From Erodium maritimum (Eukaryota; Streptophyta; Magnoliopsida; Geraniales; Geraniaceae), in NCBI GenBank assembly GCA_963921825.1, contig OY997594.1, forward strand, positions 64,527,675-64,591,674: 64,000 nucleotides of DNA. Direction: 5' to 3'. The translations under genes and the position numbers were made by a program. The first letter of the stretch is position 1; every line of letters starts with the position of its first letter. The notes beneath the pieces are model-generated. The model had not been told where the DNA came from and did not search any database. It was given only the letters and a program-made list of their open reading frames with translations. Positions 23,421 through 34,560 of this stretch are shown here, piece by piece.

Positions 23421-25842
23421 TCAAAGGTAACGTTTCTTAGGTATGGCTTTGAGTGGTACATTTTTCCTCACTGTTATACCCAACCTGTCACTCATGTCAA
23501 GTGTTTCTGGTAAGAGGTGAGGTTCAAGCTCCCAATCAAAATAGTGGAGAAGAGTGGCCAAAGTCAGTTCAAAAACTTTACGTGCCAATGACATGCCTAT
23601 GCACATTCTTCTTCCAGATCCAAACGGAATCAACTCGTAGTTTTGTCCTTCAAATCCGATGCCCGAATCCATAAATCTTTCCGGTTTGAAGGTCAAAGGA
23701 TCGTTCCAAGAGTCTGGATCTCTTCCTATAGCCCATGCATTGATATAGACCTGAGTGTTCTTCGGAATAACATATCCCATAAACTTAGTGTCCTCTAGAG
23801 TGTCACGAGGAACTAATAAGGGAACTCCCGGATGAAGGCGCAATACTTCCTTTAACACAGCTTGCAGATATGGTAGTTGATCTATGTCGCTCGTGTCGAC
23901 CTTTCTCTTTCGCCCGACGACTCGGTCTAGCTCTTCTTGTGCCTTCCTCATGGTCTCCGGGTTCTTAAATAACTCTGCCATCGCCCACTCTAAGCTCTCA
24001 CTTATTGTTTCTGTCGCTCCGAAAAACATCTCCTGTAATTGAATTAGATTCGTTATAAGTGTGGTTTGTACATCAGAAACTCATGTTCATGTGTTAATAA
24101 TTGTCCTCATGTGCAACGAATGATGTATGTAGCCTAATCTAGCTTTAACAATGACCTCATAGTGTTTAAGAGCATCCACAACGCATGGACGGGGTGTGTT
24201 GGCGGGGATATCAAAAGGAAGAGAGAGAACATATAAAGTAAGAGAAAGAAATTAATAAAAAAATTGCTGGTGTTGAGAGCTGGTGGGGAGCTCACAGCCA
24301 GCGCTCACCGCCAGCGTTAAGAGTTGTTTTTTTTACTTTTTGTTTTTAAATTCTTTTTTTATTCATTCTATTTTAAAATTCTTTGTTTATACAAATTTTT
24401 TTTATATACATTCTTTTGTTATATAACTTTTTTTTTTTGTAATTTCATTTTTTATATAAATTATTTCTTATATAAATTCTTTTTAAAAATTCTTGTCATA
24501 TAACTTTTTTTAAAATTTATTTTTTTTACATAAATTCTTTCTTATATAAGTTCTTTTTAATACATTCTTTTTTTTAAATTATTTTGTTATATAATTTTTT
24601 TAAAAAAATTCTTATTTTGGGAATATTTTATTCATACCGTTGGCGGCTCCCCACCGGCAAAAAATCATCCACTGTAGACTGTTGGTGTTTCCCGCCGACG
24701 ATAAACTAGCAGGGAGACAAAAAATTTATTTTAATGCTTACCGCCAGTACCGGCGATAAGTAGTGTGGATGCTCTAAGTTTGGACATTATTTCATATCAT
24801 GAATGTTATTTGGACCTTTTAGATTTAATTAAATCACCAATCAGTATAAAAATTAATTCAGACAGGAATGGTATTTAAAACAAAACTGACAAAAAGGAGA
24901 ATAAATTACCAGGATGACAATAATCACGTTGTGGGACGAAAGATTTGTAGAGCCTTGTGTTCCATCCCCGTGATAGTTCAACAAAGCATCCAAGAAATCG
25001 TTCTTTCCATTCCCATTTTCTTTCCCTTTCATGGCTGAAGTTTGCGTTTCCTCCATCCTCTCCCGGACGAAACCCGCTATAATGCTCACCGTTGTACCCA
25101 TGTCCCGATTCATCTTCTTCATGAGCCCCTGCGGATCCAGCCACTTCAACCACGGCAGGAAGTCCGCCACGTTCGGCGTCCCCGCCCATTGCAACGTCTT
25201 GTTCATGGCGTCGAAGAACTCGCGGCCCTTGTCGGACCTCGAGTCCACAAGATCCTTCGACATGGTCAAGTTTCCCATCACGTTGAACGCCATAACGAAC
25301 AGGTACAGACCCAACTCCACCGCCCCGGACTCTCCTCTGCCCACCGCGGCCTCCGAATCCTCCGCCATGTAACGAATCATGTCGTCCACGCACTTCTGCC
25401 TCATCTGGGCTGTGTTGGTCACGTGCTTGTTAAGTAATAGCTCGGTGTTAGTGAGACGCCTCAGCCCGCGCCAGTACGGGCCGTAGCCGGCGAAGGAGAG
25501 CGCGCCGAGGTGATAGTCGTGGGCCGTGAACACGTGCGGGCACTTGCGGCCGCAGAAGGACTGGTCGTGGTTCTTGAAGAGCTCGCCAGCCGCTTTGGCG
25601 GACTGAACCACCATAGTGTTGACGGAGCCGAGACGGAGCCAGAGAACGGGACCGTACTTGTAACGAAGCTCGTAAAGGGTCTGGTGAGGCAAGGTTCCCA
25701 GATCGAACATGTTGCCGACGATGGGCCATCCCGGTGGTCCTGGAGGTCGCTGAACGGGGCCGTTTTTGAACCAGCTTCGCAGCAGAAGTGAAGCTACGAG
25801 GAAGGAAAGGCAAAGAAAACAACACCAAGTGCAGAACTCCAT
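23421..25842 (-). CDS. Cytochrome P450, CYP76A-like, two exons, apparently intact
   Basis: Exon 1 is 25842-24910 (311 codons), the intron 24909-24033 starts GTAAT and ends TTACAG in phase 0, and exon 2 is 24032-23421 (203 codons plus stop), giving 514 aa, normal for plant CYP71-clan enzymes. Seen in order: hydrophobic anchor (residues 5-22), PPGPPGWP hinge (33-40), C-helix WRGLR (124-128), I-helix GATETI (316-321), ExxR as KEVLR (E373, R376), PERF (428-431), and heme loop FGSGRRMCIG (448-457) with the haem cysteine at 455. Such enzymes are ER-anchored monooxygenases using NADPH-P450 reductase. The motif WLDPQGL and overall text suggest CYP76A; this subfamily includes iridoid and terpenoid oxidases, but the substrate cannot be read from sequence. 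The I-helix departs from the usual AGTETT. A paralogue lies at 63217-63828. I infer a functional gene because no stop or frameshift is present. Confidence 0.9.
24170..24774. mobile_element. Harbinger-type MITE in the P450 intron
   Basis: A 605-bp, very AT-rich element with inverted ends GAGCATCCACA (24170) and, at the right, TGTGGATGCTC (ending 24774), flanked by TAA on both sides (24167-24169, 24775-24777). The GAGCATC start and TAA duplication fit Tourist/Harbinger MITEs. It encodes nothing and makes up most of the intron of the P450 gene. Inside, short GCCAGCG and CCGGCAAA/CCGCCGAC words repeat near the ends. Confidence 0.82.
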
Positions 25843-26101
25843 GTATGTTGAAATTAGTGTGACACTTCGAAGCTAAATTTGTCTTTTGTAATGATAATAT
25901 AGCAATTATTGAAGGTTGAAACTATTGTGAAACTTCGTAGCTTAATTTCTACCTTTCTTTCATAATGATAATTTAGTTTATAATAGAATCTTGATTCTGT
26001 GAATCTATACTGTAAGGCCCGTGGGTGGTGCGGCTATAATTGAGATAGGGAATAGGAAAGATAGGTCCATGCGTCCGTCACATAATTGTCACTTGTCAGG
26101 G
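25843..26101 (-). promoter_or_regulatory. Upstream region of the P450 with a duplicated core segment
   Basis: Two copies of a roughly 68-bp segment lie head to tail (25848-25914 and 25915-25985), both starting GTTGAAA on the plus strand and containing ACTTCG-AGCT and ATGATAAT. On the coding (minus) strand each holds a TATA-like word: TATTATAAAC near 25986-25975 and CTATATTATC near 25903-25893. Start sites 60-130 bp before the ATG would be reasonable. LINE debris begins at 26102, so this is all the original upstream sequence left. Confidence 0.5.
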
Positions 26102-26253
26102 TTTTTTTTTATCAGCACAACGAAATTTAGATTAAACCCCCTTTGAGGGGAAAGGGGAGTACAAGCGGGTAGTAAGTGAATTTTAAGCAGATGAAAATGC
26201 ATTACAATGAGACTTGAGAAATTTGAAGTCTAAGAGATCTAAAGCACTGAGAA
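26102..26253 (-). mobile_element. LINE-5, 3'-end fragment
   Basis: A T-run at 26102-26110 followed by ATCAGCACAACG, the reverse complement of a plant LINE tail. Only about 150 bp of 3' UTR is left before the tail of LINE-6. No coding text. Confidence 0.5.
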
Positions 26254-27735
26254 TTTTTTTTTTGATAGGCGATTTTATTATTAAAGTAGGCAACCAAGAC
26301 GGAAACCTGTAACAAAGGCCTCTTGAACAAGGCTACAAACTGCAAATAAAACAAACAGGAAACATAAAGAACAGACAAAATAAAAAACTCCCCTGCAGCA
26401 GCTCTCATACACCTTTGCCTTCCTGGTATAAGATCTCAGGGCTGTCAACAAGTCTTTCCACCAAGCTGAACCACCCAAGAACCTCGACTCTACGATCCAA
26501 CTCATGCACAAGGAACAGATCACCACTCATGTATCAATCCCCACATTCGCCACGAAACAGCTACAAAGGAAGGCACTTCTTCTCTCTTTGATTCCTGAAA
26601 AAAACAGTGAGTTGCCCAGACAGGGCTACCCTGAATCTCCGTCTCTTCTGGACGGCATTCATCCCCCTCACAATCCAAGAGATGAATTTCACCATAATAT
26701 TAGGCTAAGAAGGAGGGGAAGTAGGGTGGGACTCCCCCACTTCTCCTCCGTCACTCGAATATAGGTCGTCAGAATCGTCCTGAAGTTCAGGATCAACAGA
26801 ATCACCCAACTCAAAATCAAGTGCTTCAATTTGATCTGCCGCTTCTGGATGACCCGTTAAAAGTTTCTGACTGGCCTTAATGAGTTTCCACTTTCTCTCT
26901 CGATCAGCATACTCCTTACTCAAGGAACATCTCCTTGCAGCATAAGAGCGATACACAAAAGTAGGTTTACCTGGGTTAAGCACAGTTCGACTGACAGAAC
27001 AACCGACCCTGTTTGCTTGAGGACCACGCAAAAGGCTCGATGGGCTTGAACTCTGACCCTGGGAGTCTGCAACCTTACTGGCCGAGGGAGATGACATACG
27101 AAGCTTTCCTTTATACTTCAACTTAGCCGGCGGTGGGAACTGGACTATGTCATTCAGACCAAGAGTTTCCGTGGACTCCAAAGATTGACCTTTCAACTCG
27201 ATAGCAGACCCAATAACTGGGATATCTAATGTCCTGCAAGCTTCGATGGGGTAATGTTTACCCTCCAACTTCAAAAAACGATCGAAAGAATGGTCATGTG
27301 ATTTCAGTTTCAGCAGGAAATAATTGAAATCTAATGACAATGAGGTCTCATCACGCAAGGACAGAATAAAGGTTCCCATTGAGTTTCCCAAATCTCTGAA
27401 CGTCGACATACACCAACCCGAAACAGGGATACCCGATACCTTCACCCAAGAAAAACAACCCTCCATATTAAGCCATTCCTTAGCCTTGTCAAACATTAGA
27501 AATGAAGTGGAGCACCAATTCCATTTGGAGTTCAATACGTTTGAAAGCGTGTCCTGATCCGAGGATAATAACAAAAAAATCATGTTGCCCAAGTAACGGA
27601 ACTGTTGTAGATAAGTGTCTGAGGTCTGAGTGTAAATGGAAGGATCAAAAGCAAGATGGAACTGATGCATTGCCGGTGGATGAACAATCTGCATAATTTG
27701 CAGAAGGAGAGGGTACTGATTTTGGGAGGAGCCAA
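26254..27735 (-). mobile_element. LINE-6: L1-type, 5'-truncated, ORF2 mostly deleted
   Basis: The poly-A tail is the T-run at 26254-26263. The ORF1 C-terminal two thirds (27694-26705) is followed within a few bases by an ORF2 start, read MVKFISWIVRGMNAVQKRR from about 26695, equivalent to the WNVRG start of LINE endonucleases. After about 30 residues the text jumps to the 3' terminal region (WIVESRFLGGSAWW, near 26480-26430) and the 3' UTR. Endonuclease, reverse transcriptase and zf-RVT are gone. No target duplication found. Confidence 0.7.
26705..27694 (-). CDS. LINE-6 ORF1, C-terminal two thirds
   Basis: An open frame of 329 residues. It has the plant LINE ORF1 second domain with CFSWVKVSGIPVSGWCMSTF (about residues 79-98) and FDRFLKLEGKHYPI, then a serine/proline-rich linker and a basic-to-acidic C-terminus (ADRERKWKLI ... 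GEVGESHPTSPPS). The N-terminal RRM present in LINE-3 is missing because the element is 5'-truncated at about 27735, so the first ATG is not the original start. The lack of stops suggests a younger insertion than LINE-2 or LINE-3. Confidence 0.7.
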   Translation of the reverse strand: MQIVHPPAMHQFHLAFDPSIYTQTSDTYLQQFRYLGNMIFLLLSSDQDTLSNVLNSKWNWCSTSFLMFDKAKEWLNMEGCFSWVKVSGIPVSGWCMSTFRDLGNSMGTFILSLRDETSLSLDFNYFLLKLKSHDHSFDRFLKLEGKHYPIEACRTLDIPVIGSAIELKGQSLESTETLGLNDIVQFPPPAKLKYKGKLRMSSPSASKVADSQGQSSSPSSLLRGPQANRVGCSVSRTVLNPGKPTFVYRSYAARRCSLSKEYADRERKWKLIKASQKLLTGHPEAADQIEALDFELGDSVDPELQDDSDDLYSSDGGEVGESHPTSPPS

Positions 27736-27865
27736 TCTAGCCAACCAGGAACCATTGATGGATGATGTGAAACAAGAGGCTAAGGACGTCCAAGCTTGAT
27801 CTGAAATTGAGTCTGGAAGACTCTTGCAAGGATGTGAATGAGAATGTAAGAGAGCCCAAAGTATG
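27736..27865 (-). mobile_element. LINE-7, 3' UTR fragment
   Basis: About 130 bp related to the 3' UTR of LINE-8 at 35227-35350; both contain GTCCAAGCTT, CTCTTGCAAGGA and GAGAGCCCAAAG. It abuts the truncated outer LTR at about 27866. Confidence 0.5.
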
Positions 27866-30783
27866 GAGACGTTTTGGGAGTAAAGAGGGACGTTTTTCGG
27901 TGACCGGGAGCTCGGGCGGAGCTCCGGCCACCATGTGGGGTGGCCGGCCACCATGTGGGGTGGCTGGCAGAAGCTAGGGCCGGCCACAACCATGGTGGGC
28001 CGGGCCCATTTGAGCCCTAGCCACGCACGGCCAAGTTGGGCCGGGTGGGGCCCACGTGCTCGGGTGCTCGGGTTTCGTGTTCGGGTGGTTTAGAACGTTC
28101 CCCGGGTCATTAATCCACAACCGGATCGAAATTTGGAATTAAATTGTGAAAGTTGTAATTGACGGGTTTAGAAACTTTAAACGCTAATTAAATGACTCAG
28201 AAGTCGGAATTCGATTCCGTCGAGTGCCTAGGAACCCTTGAATTATTCTAAAACCGTAGAAACGAAAACGGGAATTTTCGGAGGCCCGGAAGGGCGTTTC
28301 CAAAACCCGGGCAGATTGGCCATGTCGGGCGAATCGGGCTTTTCCGGGTCCATTATCGACAATGTCGAGTAATTAGGAAGTTTGGGAGTGATCGACATTG
28401 TCGGGGTTACTTTTGGGCGTCAAGTTTATTAAATTCCAGTTTATGTCTGCGAACTTAAAGGTACTTAAAATTGAGTTCTTTTAGATCGTGCTGCAGACAG
28501 AGGGAAGGGAAAGCTAGGCGAGTGACCGAGATCACGCCGAAGCTTATTTGTGCGCTTTTGGAGAAAGCATACGAGGTAGGGAAAAGTAGCCGGATCTCGG
28601 CCCTGATTAGGGAAAGTTAACAGTAGAAATGCATGTGACACCGGGGTATCGTGGGTTAAGTAGGTTTATCGAATATTGGAAAGGTAGGCGACACCGGGTA
28701 GTGTCGTATGATACGAGAACGTATTGAACATTAGAGATGCTTGTGACACTTAGTAGTGTCGTAGGAGCAGTGAACTTGTCGTTATTAGAATTACTGGAGG
28801 CATATGACCATGCCCGGAGGTTGATTGTTAGCATGTTGATATTAGAACTGCTGGAGGCATTGGTTATGCCCGAAGGTTGATTGTGTACTTTGTGTCTTGG
28901 GTGGCCATGAGAGCCCGTACTTTACTATTGTGTCTTGGGTGGCCATGAGAGCCCGTATTTTTACTGTTGGTGTCTTGGGTGGCCATGAGTTCCCGTGGGG
29001 TTGTTGAGCCCGTGAGTTACTGTTGGTGTGTCTTGGGAGGTCGTGAGTGCCCGTGGGGTTGTTGAGCCCATGAGTTATTGTCGGTGTGTCTTGGGAGGCT
29101 GTAATAACCACTCCCGGTCAACACCAGTCAAACCTGCAAAAAAAACATGAAAATTTAAAAAATTTAAGACTGACAGTTAAATGAACCTAAAATGACCTCG
29201 ACTGTCATACCGGACTTAAGTTGACCCCGTTATTGACCAAACTGAGTTCCGGGGGACTCAGGGAAACTTTCTGAGTAATTTGGGAAATGTTGACTCTTCG
29301 CAGGAAAGGTCAACCGAGCGACGTTTTGGTCCATTCGAGGACCGTTTTGGATCCGAAAAGCTTAGCCATCGTCGCAGCGGTCTTAGTTGAGCCGTTTCCT
29401 TGTAGCCCGCCAGATTTCATAATTTCTTGGGAAAAGTGCCCGTTCGGGGCCCGAAACGTCCGTTTTTCGCGAATCTGAGTGGAAAATATCAAGTAGATAT
29501 TTTCCAAAAGGTGTGGGACCCACCTTGACACATGTCCTCTTTGTGGTGGTGTTAGTTTTGGGGGGAATTTGTGTGGTGGGCATGGCTGGCCGAAATTAAG
29601 GGTTAAAAGAAGACAAAAATTAGAATTTTTAGTTAGTTGATTAAATTAGAAAAGAAGAGAGAGTTTAGAGAGAGAAGTTGAAGAAGGAAGAGAGGGAAAG
29701 CTAGGGTTTGAAGAGTATTCAACCCTTGGATCGATTCAAAGCAAGGAGAAATTGTCTTCCCCTCGTTCTCCTCTTGGGTAAGCACCGAACCGATCGTCAT
29801 TTTGATAGTTTTCAAATGTTAGGGTTTGGGTGAAACTATTAGTTTAGGGTGGTTTTGGTGTTGGGGAAATTGTTGGAGACATTTTAGAGGTGTTGGAGGT
29901 TTAATTGCATGTTTTCCGGTGACCGGAGGCTCGGGAGGAGCTCCGGCCACCGTGGGTAGTGGCCGGCCGGCCATGGGGTGGCTGGCCGGAGGTGGTACCA
30001 GCCACCACCATGGTGGCCGAACCCCCTTTGAGCCCTAGGAGCTCTCGGCCAAGTGGGTTGGTGGGGCCCACGTGCTCGGGTGATCGGGTTTTGTGTTTCG
30101 GGTGGTTTAAAACGTTCCCCGGACCATTTATCCTAAACCGAATCGAAAATTGGAATTAAATTGGAGAAGTTGTAATTTATCGGGTTTAGAAACTTTAAAC
30201 GTCATTTAATTGACTCGGGAGTCGTAATGCGATACGGGCAAGTACATTGGGTTCCTTGATGTATTCTAAGACCGTAGAAACCAAAACGTGGGCTTTCGGA
30301 GCTCCGGAAGGCAATTAACAAAACCCGGGCAGATTCGCCATGTCGGGCGAATCGGGCCTTTACGGGTCCTTTATCGACAATGTCGAGTAATTGGGAAGTT
30401 TGGGAGTGATCGACATTGTCGGGGTTAAGTTTGGGCATCGAGTTTATTGGTTTTCGGTTTATTCCTGCGAGTTGTTTAGTGACTTTAAATTGTGTTCCTT
30501 TAGATCATGCCACGGACCGAGGCAAGGGAAAGCTGGGTGAGTGACTGAGATCATCACCGGAGCTCGTGGTTTGGCTTTTGGGGGAACACGCACGAGGTAG
30601 GGAAAAGTAGCCGGATCTCGGCCCTGACTTGGGAAAGTTAACAGTAGAATTGCATGTGACACCGAGGTGTCGTGGGTTGAATAGGTTTATTTAAATATTA
30701 GAAAAGCATGCTACGGGAACTTGGTAATTATTAGAAAAGCATGATACGGGATTGTAGCGTTTATTAGAAAAGCATGTTACGGG

Positions 30784-32469
30784 TGTTAGTCTTAGTGCCC
30801 GTAGTTCAATCCTAAATGTCCAAATGTACATATCATCGTTAGCAATAAAATTAAAGCGGCTTTATATTACTTATGTGTTGGAGTGATATATCGACGTGTG
30901 CTCTGATCTATGCCCACCATGCGAATAGAACCATAGATCGAGATAGATCACACTCGATGGGTCCCTAGTCAACAAAGCTTCACTAGAAGCGACTAGTATG
31001 AAAGATGGCTCTTTATGGCTTACGTTCTGTTAGTCATTGGAATGGGATTCCGGAGTCTGATCATAGATATCATGTGGGACATGATATTGGACGACCCGCC
31101 CTGAATATGTTCCATAGATTAAGTCATGAACATATTCAGTGTCGTAGCTTGTCATGTATCCTTAGACCAAGGAGTCTTTGTGATCGCTATGTAGTCAACA
31201 ACTGAGTTTGACCTGAGCCTAACGTTGTCCGTAACAGGGCTTCCATAACGGCCAGGATTGGCTTGGGGACGGGCTACATGAGTGACACGAAAGACGGCTA
31301 AGGGATTTATCCCTCATACTAAGGTATGGGAAAGATATCGGTTCTCGGCCGCTTGATCGAGAGTGATTGGAAGAATAACATGGCCATGCACATGATACTG
31401 GGTATCATATCTTCAGTCATCTCACATATCAAGGAACGGTGATTGAGAATAATAAGGATGACGGCTCTATGCCTTATCTCAATCAGGATATCAAAGATAA
31501 AAGGATAATGACAGGGACGACGGAAAGGTTAGAATCGACAGGGTCGATTCGCTATGCAGTGTCAGGCAATACTAAAGTCTCGTTAGTTGTCACTTAAATA
31601 GGATCAAGTAAAATGGGATTTTACGTTGATCTATTGACATGCATAACTTAAGGGTCACACCGGAGGATGAAAATCATTGACACATTTATGGAGAATGGCC
31701 AAAAGGGAGTTGTCTCGGGATATGACCAAAACTTGGTTTTGGGTCATGTGCCCGTAAGTGAATAGGACTTTACGGATCGAGACAAGGCTTGGAGTCTTGG
31801 GATTGATCGCGTCGGATAATGTTGGACATTTCCGGTATGGAAGGCTTGGAGGCGATGAGCGAATCACGGGACTTCGTTGGAAATGGCCACGGGCCATGTT
31901 CCAAGAGGCCCATGAAAGGCCCATGCAACCAAGGCCCATGGAACTAATTAATCAAGTCTTGATTAATTAGTACTAAGTAAGCAAGACAAGGATTAAGGTG
32001 TTGGTGATTCACCACCTAACCCAATCTTGTCTTGCCATACTTTGTCCTATTTACACCTTACTTGACACCATACTTGTCCCATGCCTTTAGTTGGACAAGT
32101 ATGGGTTTTGTTATGTTTAAGTCATCTTTTTTCAACATAACAAACACAAGACAAGAATAGGAAACACATTTTCTCTCCCTCTTCCATGGCCATTTCGGGT
32201 TTGGCTAGTTTCCACCTCCATTTTTGTGTTCTTGAGTCCTCAAAGAGAAGAACTACGTGGCTTTGATTCCCATGTGGATACGTAGGCGTCTTGGAGACTC
32301 AAGCCAATCATTCGTTAACCGGTGTTCTTGTTTTGGTAAGAAATAGTGCTGAATTTTTCTCTTGTGAATCCATTCTTTGTTAGTTGTTTCATGGTTTAAT
32401 CGTCTCTTGGTTTTCATTGATTTTCCGCTGCGAGTTGGTTCATCTCCAACCCTACCTCGAGACCCAACA
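30784..32469. mobile_element. Solo LTR (or LTR-like element) nested in LTR B1, copia-type ends
   Basis: A 1.69-kb segment that starts TGTTAG and ends CCCAACA, flanked by ACGGG on both sides (30779-30783, 32470-32474). No protein domain is seen. The TGTTRG...CCAACA ends suggest Ty1/copia, but this is an inference. It makes the third LTR in a three-deep nest. Confidence 0.75.
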
Positions 32470-32704
32470 ACGGGAACTTAGTAATTATTGGAAAGGCATG
32501 TGACACTTAGTAGTGTCGTAGGAGTAGAGAACTTAGCGATAATCGTTTTACTGGAGGCATATGACCATGCCCGGAGGTTGATTGCGAACTTATCGATATT
32601 AGGAGTACTGGAGGCATATGACCATGCCCGGAGGTTGTTTGTGAAACTAGTGATCTTAGGACTGTTGGAGGCATCAATTATGTCGGAGGTTGTTGTGCGT
32701 TATT

Positions 32705-32910
32705 TATTGTTGAGTTTGGGTGGCCTTGAGAGCCCGTGTTATTTATTGTTGAGTTTGGGTGGCCTTGAGAGCCCGTGTTATTTATTGTTGAGTTTGGGTG
32801 GCCTTGAGAGCCCGTGTTATTTATTGTTGAGTTTGGGTGGCCTTGAGAGCCGTGTTATTTATTGTCGAGTTTGGGTGGCCTTGAGAGCTCGTACTTTACT
32901 GTTGGTCTTT
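32705..32910 (+). repeat. 39-bp minisatellite in LTR B1
   Basis: Five units of about 39 bp built on GAGTTTGGGTGGCCTTGAG and a TTATTTATTG spacer. The repeat yields a false plus-strand frame with leucine-rich repeats. Confidence 0.85.
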
Positions 32911-33229
32911 AGCTGGCTTACGAGTTAGAGTCTTGGTAAGTTGCAAGCGTGTTTTATGGTTGGTGTCTTGGGAGGCCGTGAGTGCCCGTGGGGCTGTTGA
33001 GTCCGTGTCCTGCTGTTGGTGTGTCTTGGGAGGCTGTGAGTGCTCGTGGGCCGTTGAGTCCGTGTTTTACTGTTGGTGCGTCTTGGGAGGCCGTGAGTGC
33101 CTGTGGGGCTGTTGAGTCCGAGTTTTACTGTCAGTGTCTTGGTGGCCATGAGTGCCTGTGAGTGTTGAACCTGTGTTGTTACTGGTTGATGAATTTGCGT
33201 GTGATTGTGATTGTGATTGCGGATCCCGG

Positions 33230-33405
33230 TAGGTTGCAAGCATTCTTTGGCTGGCCTGATACGGTTTGAGTAACACAGGTTGCAAGCATTCTTTGGCTGG
33301 CCTGGTCCGAGTTTGAGTAACACAGGTTGCAAGCATTCTTTGGCTGGCCTGGTCCGAGTTTGAGTATCACAGGTTGTAAGCATTCTTTGGCTAGCCTGAT
33401 CCGTG
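33230..33405 (+). repeat. Repeat of about 45-57 bp units in LTR B1
   Basis: Four units with AGGTTGCAAGCATTCTTTGG and GGCCTG-TCCG. The minus-strand frames over it are repeat artefacts. Confidence 0.8.
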
Positions 33406-34269
33406 TTCGTGTGAGTGGGAGAGGTTACTGAGCAGCTGGTTTGCGATCCTTTGTGATCTTGTTTGGTGTGCGATCCTTTGTGATCTTGTTTGGTGTTGCG
33501 TCGTTTCTTTCGAGTCCTTGGGAGAGGTCGTGATCGTTGTGTCGGGTCTACTTTACGTGTCAAAGTGTTGAGTTGGTCAAGGAAGGTAACAGTGGGTGTA
33601 TGATCAGCCAGAGTCCTTGGGTTGGGGACAGTGTCCCCCGATGTAGACTTTATTATTGGTGTTACCGGCATTGTCTGCTAATTATGCCGTAGTCAGTCTG
33701 TTATTCGCGGTGGTGAGCGAACGCTCACCCCTAGCTTCTTTTCCTACAGGTACCGTTCGTAGTCTGGACTAGGTGAGCTTCTGAAGCTTGAAGAGCTTGA
33801 AGCGGGTTTCTGGGTGTTTTGAGTCTAGCGACGGATACCTCGTTTTTAGTCCACTTGTTGGACGTGTTTTAAGTTGTAATTATTATTTTGTTGAACAAAT
33901 GATGTATTTTAAAGTGTTTAAATGGAAAAGGTTTCAAAGTGTTTTCTTATTTTAAATGTTCGCGTCCCGAGTTCGTTTTACTGAAATTGGGGCGTGACAG
34001 AGGTCGTGAGTGCACGTGGGGTTGTTGAGCCCGTGAGTTACTGTTGGTGTGTCTTGGGAGGCCGTGAGTGCCCGTGGGGTTGTTGAGCCCGTGAGTTACT
34101 GTTGGTGTGTCTTGGGAGGCCGTGAGTGCCCGTGGGGTTGTTGAGTCCGTGTTTTACTGTTGGTGTCTTGGGTGGCCATGAGTGCCTGTGGAGTGTTGAA
34201 CATGTGTTGTTGCTGTTTATTGAACTTTGCTTGTGATTGTGATTGTGGTTACCTGAGGTTGGAAACCCG

Positions 34270-34560
34270 ACTTTGCGTGGTGTGGCTAGCCTCCCGACTG
34301 AGATCGGGGGAAGCGGAGAGGTTGTGGGCTAGCCTCCCGACTGGGATCGGGAGAAGGATTGCGAGGTTGGTGGTGGGGCTAGCCTCCCGACAGAGGTCGG
34401 GGGGTAGGGGAGAGGTTGTGGGCTAGCCTCCCGGCTGTGTGTCGGGAGAAGTTTCGTGGTTTGCGCGGGTGTGGCTAGTCACCCGACTGAGATCGGGGGT
34501 AGGGGAGAGGTTGTGGACTAGCCTCCCGACTGAGATCGGGAGAAGTTGCGCGGCAGGTCG
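34270..34560 (+). repeat. Repeat with GGCTAGCCTCCCGAC words in the outer LTR
   Basis: Six irregular units, each pairing CTAGCCTCCCGAC with GATCGGG(G/A)GAAG; CCCGAC and GATCGGG are partly self-complementary. Confidence 0.75.

Larger units (their letters stand above)
29100..33999 (+). mobile_element. Solo LTR B1, inserted in the outer LTR
   Basis: Begins TGTAATAACCACTC, ends GGGGCGTGACA, flanked by GAGGC (29095-29099) and GAGGT (34000-34004), a near-perfect target duplication inside the minisatellite of the outer LTR. Without the inner solo LTR it is about 3.2 kb. It has a leader ending at CTTGGGTAAGC near 29777, tandem repeats at 32705-32910 and 33230-33405, and the hairpin GGTGAGCG-AA-CGCTCACC at 33712-33729 with CAG at 33747-33749. 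Confidence 0.85.

Noticed and set aside
25031-25828. Several frames on both strands overlapping P450 exon 1
   Set aside because: Shadows of the GC-rich exon; only the 329-codon frame carries P450 motifs and splice sites.
32488-33671. Two long frames with repeated segments (146 and 248 residues)
   Set aside because: Translations of LTR B1 minisatellites on both strands.
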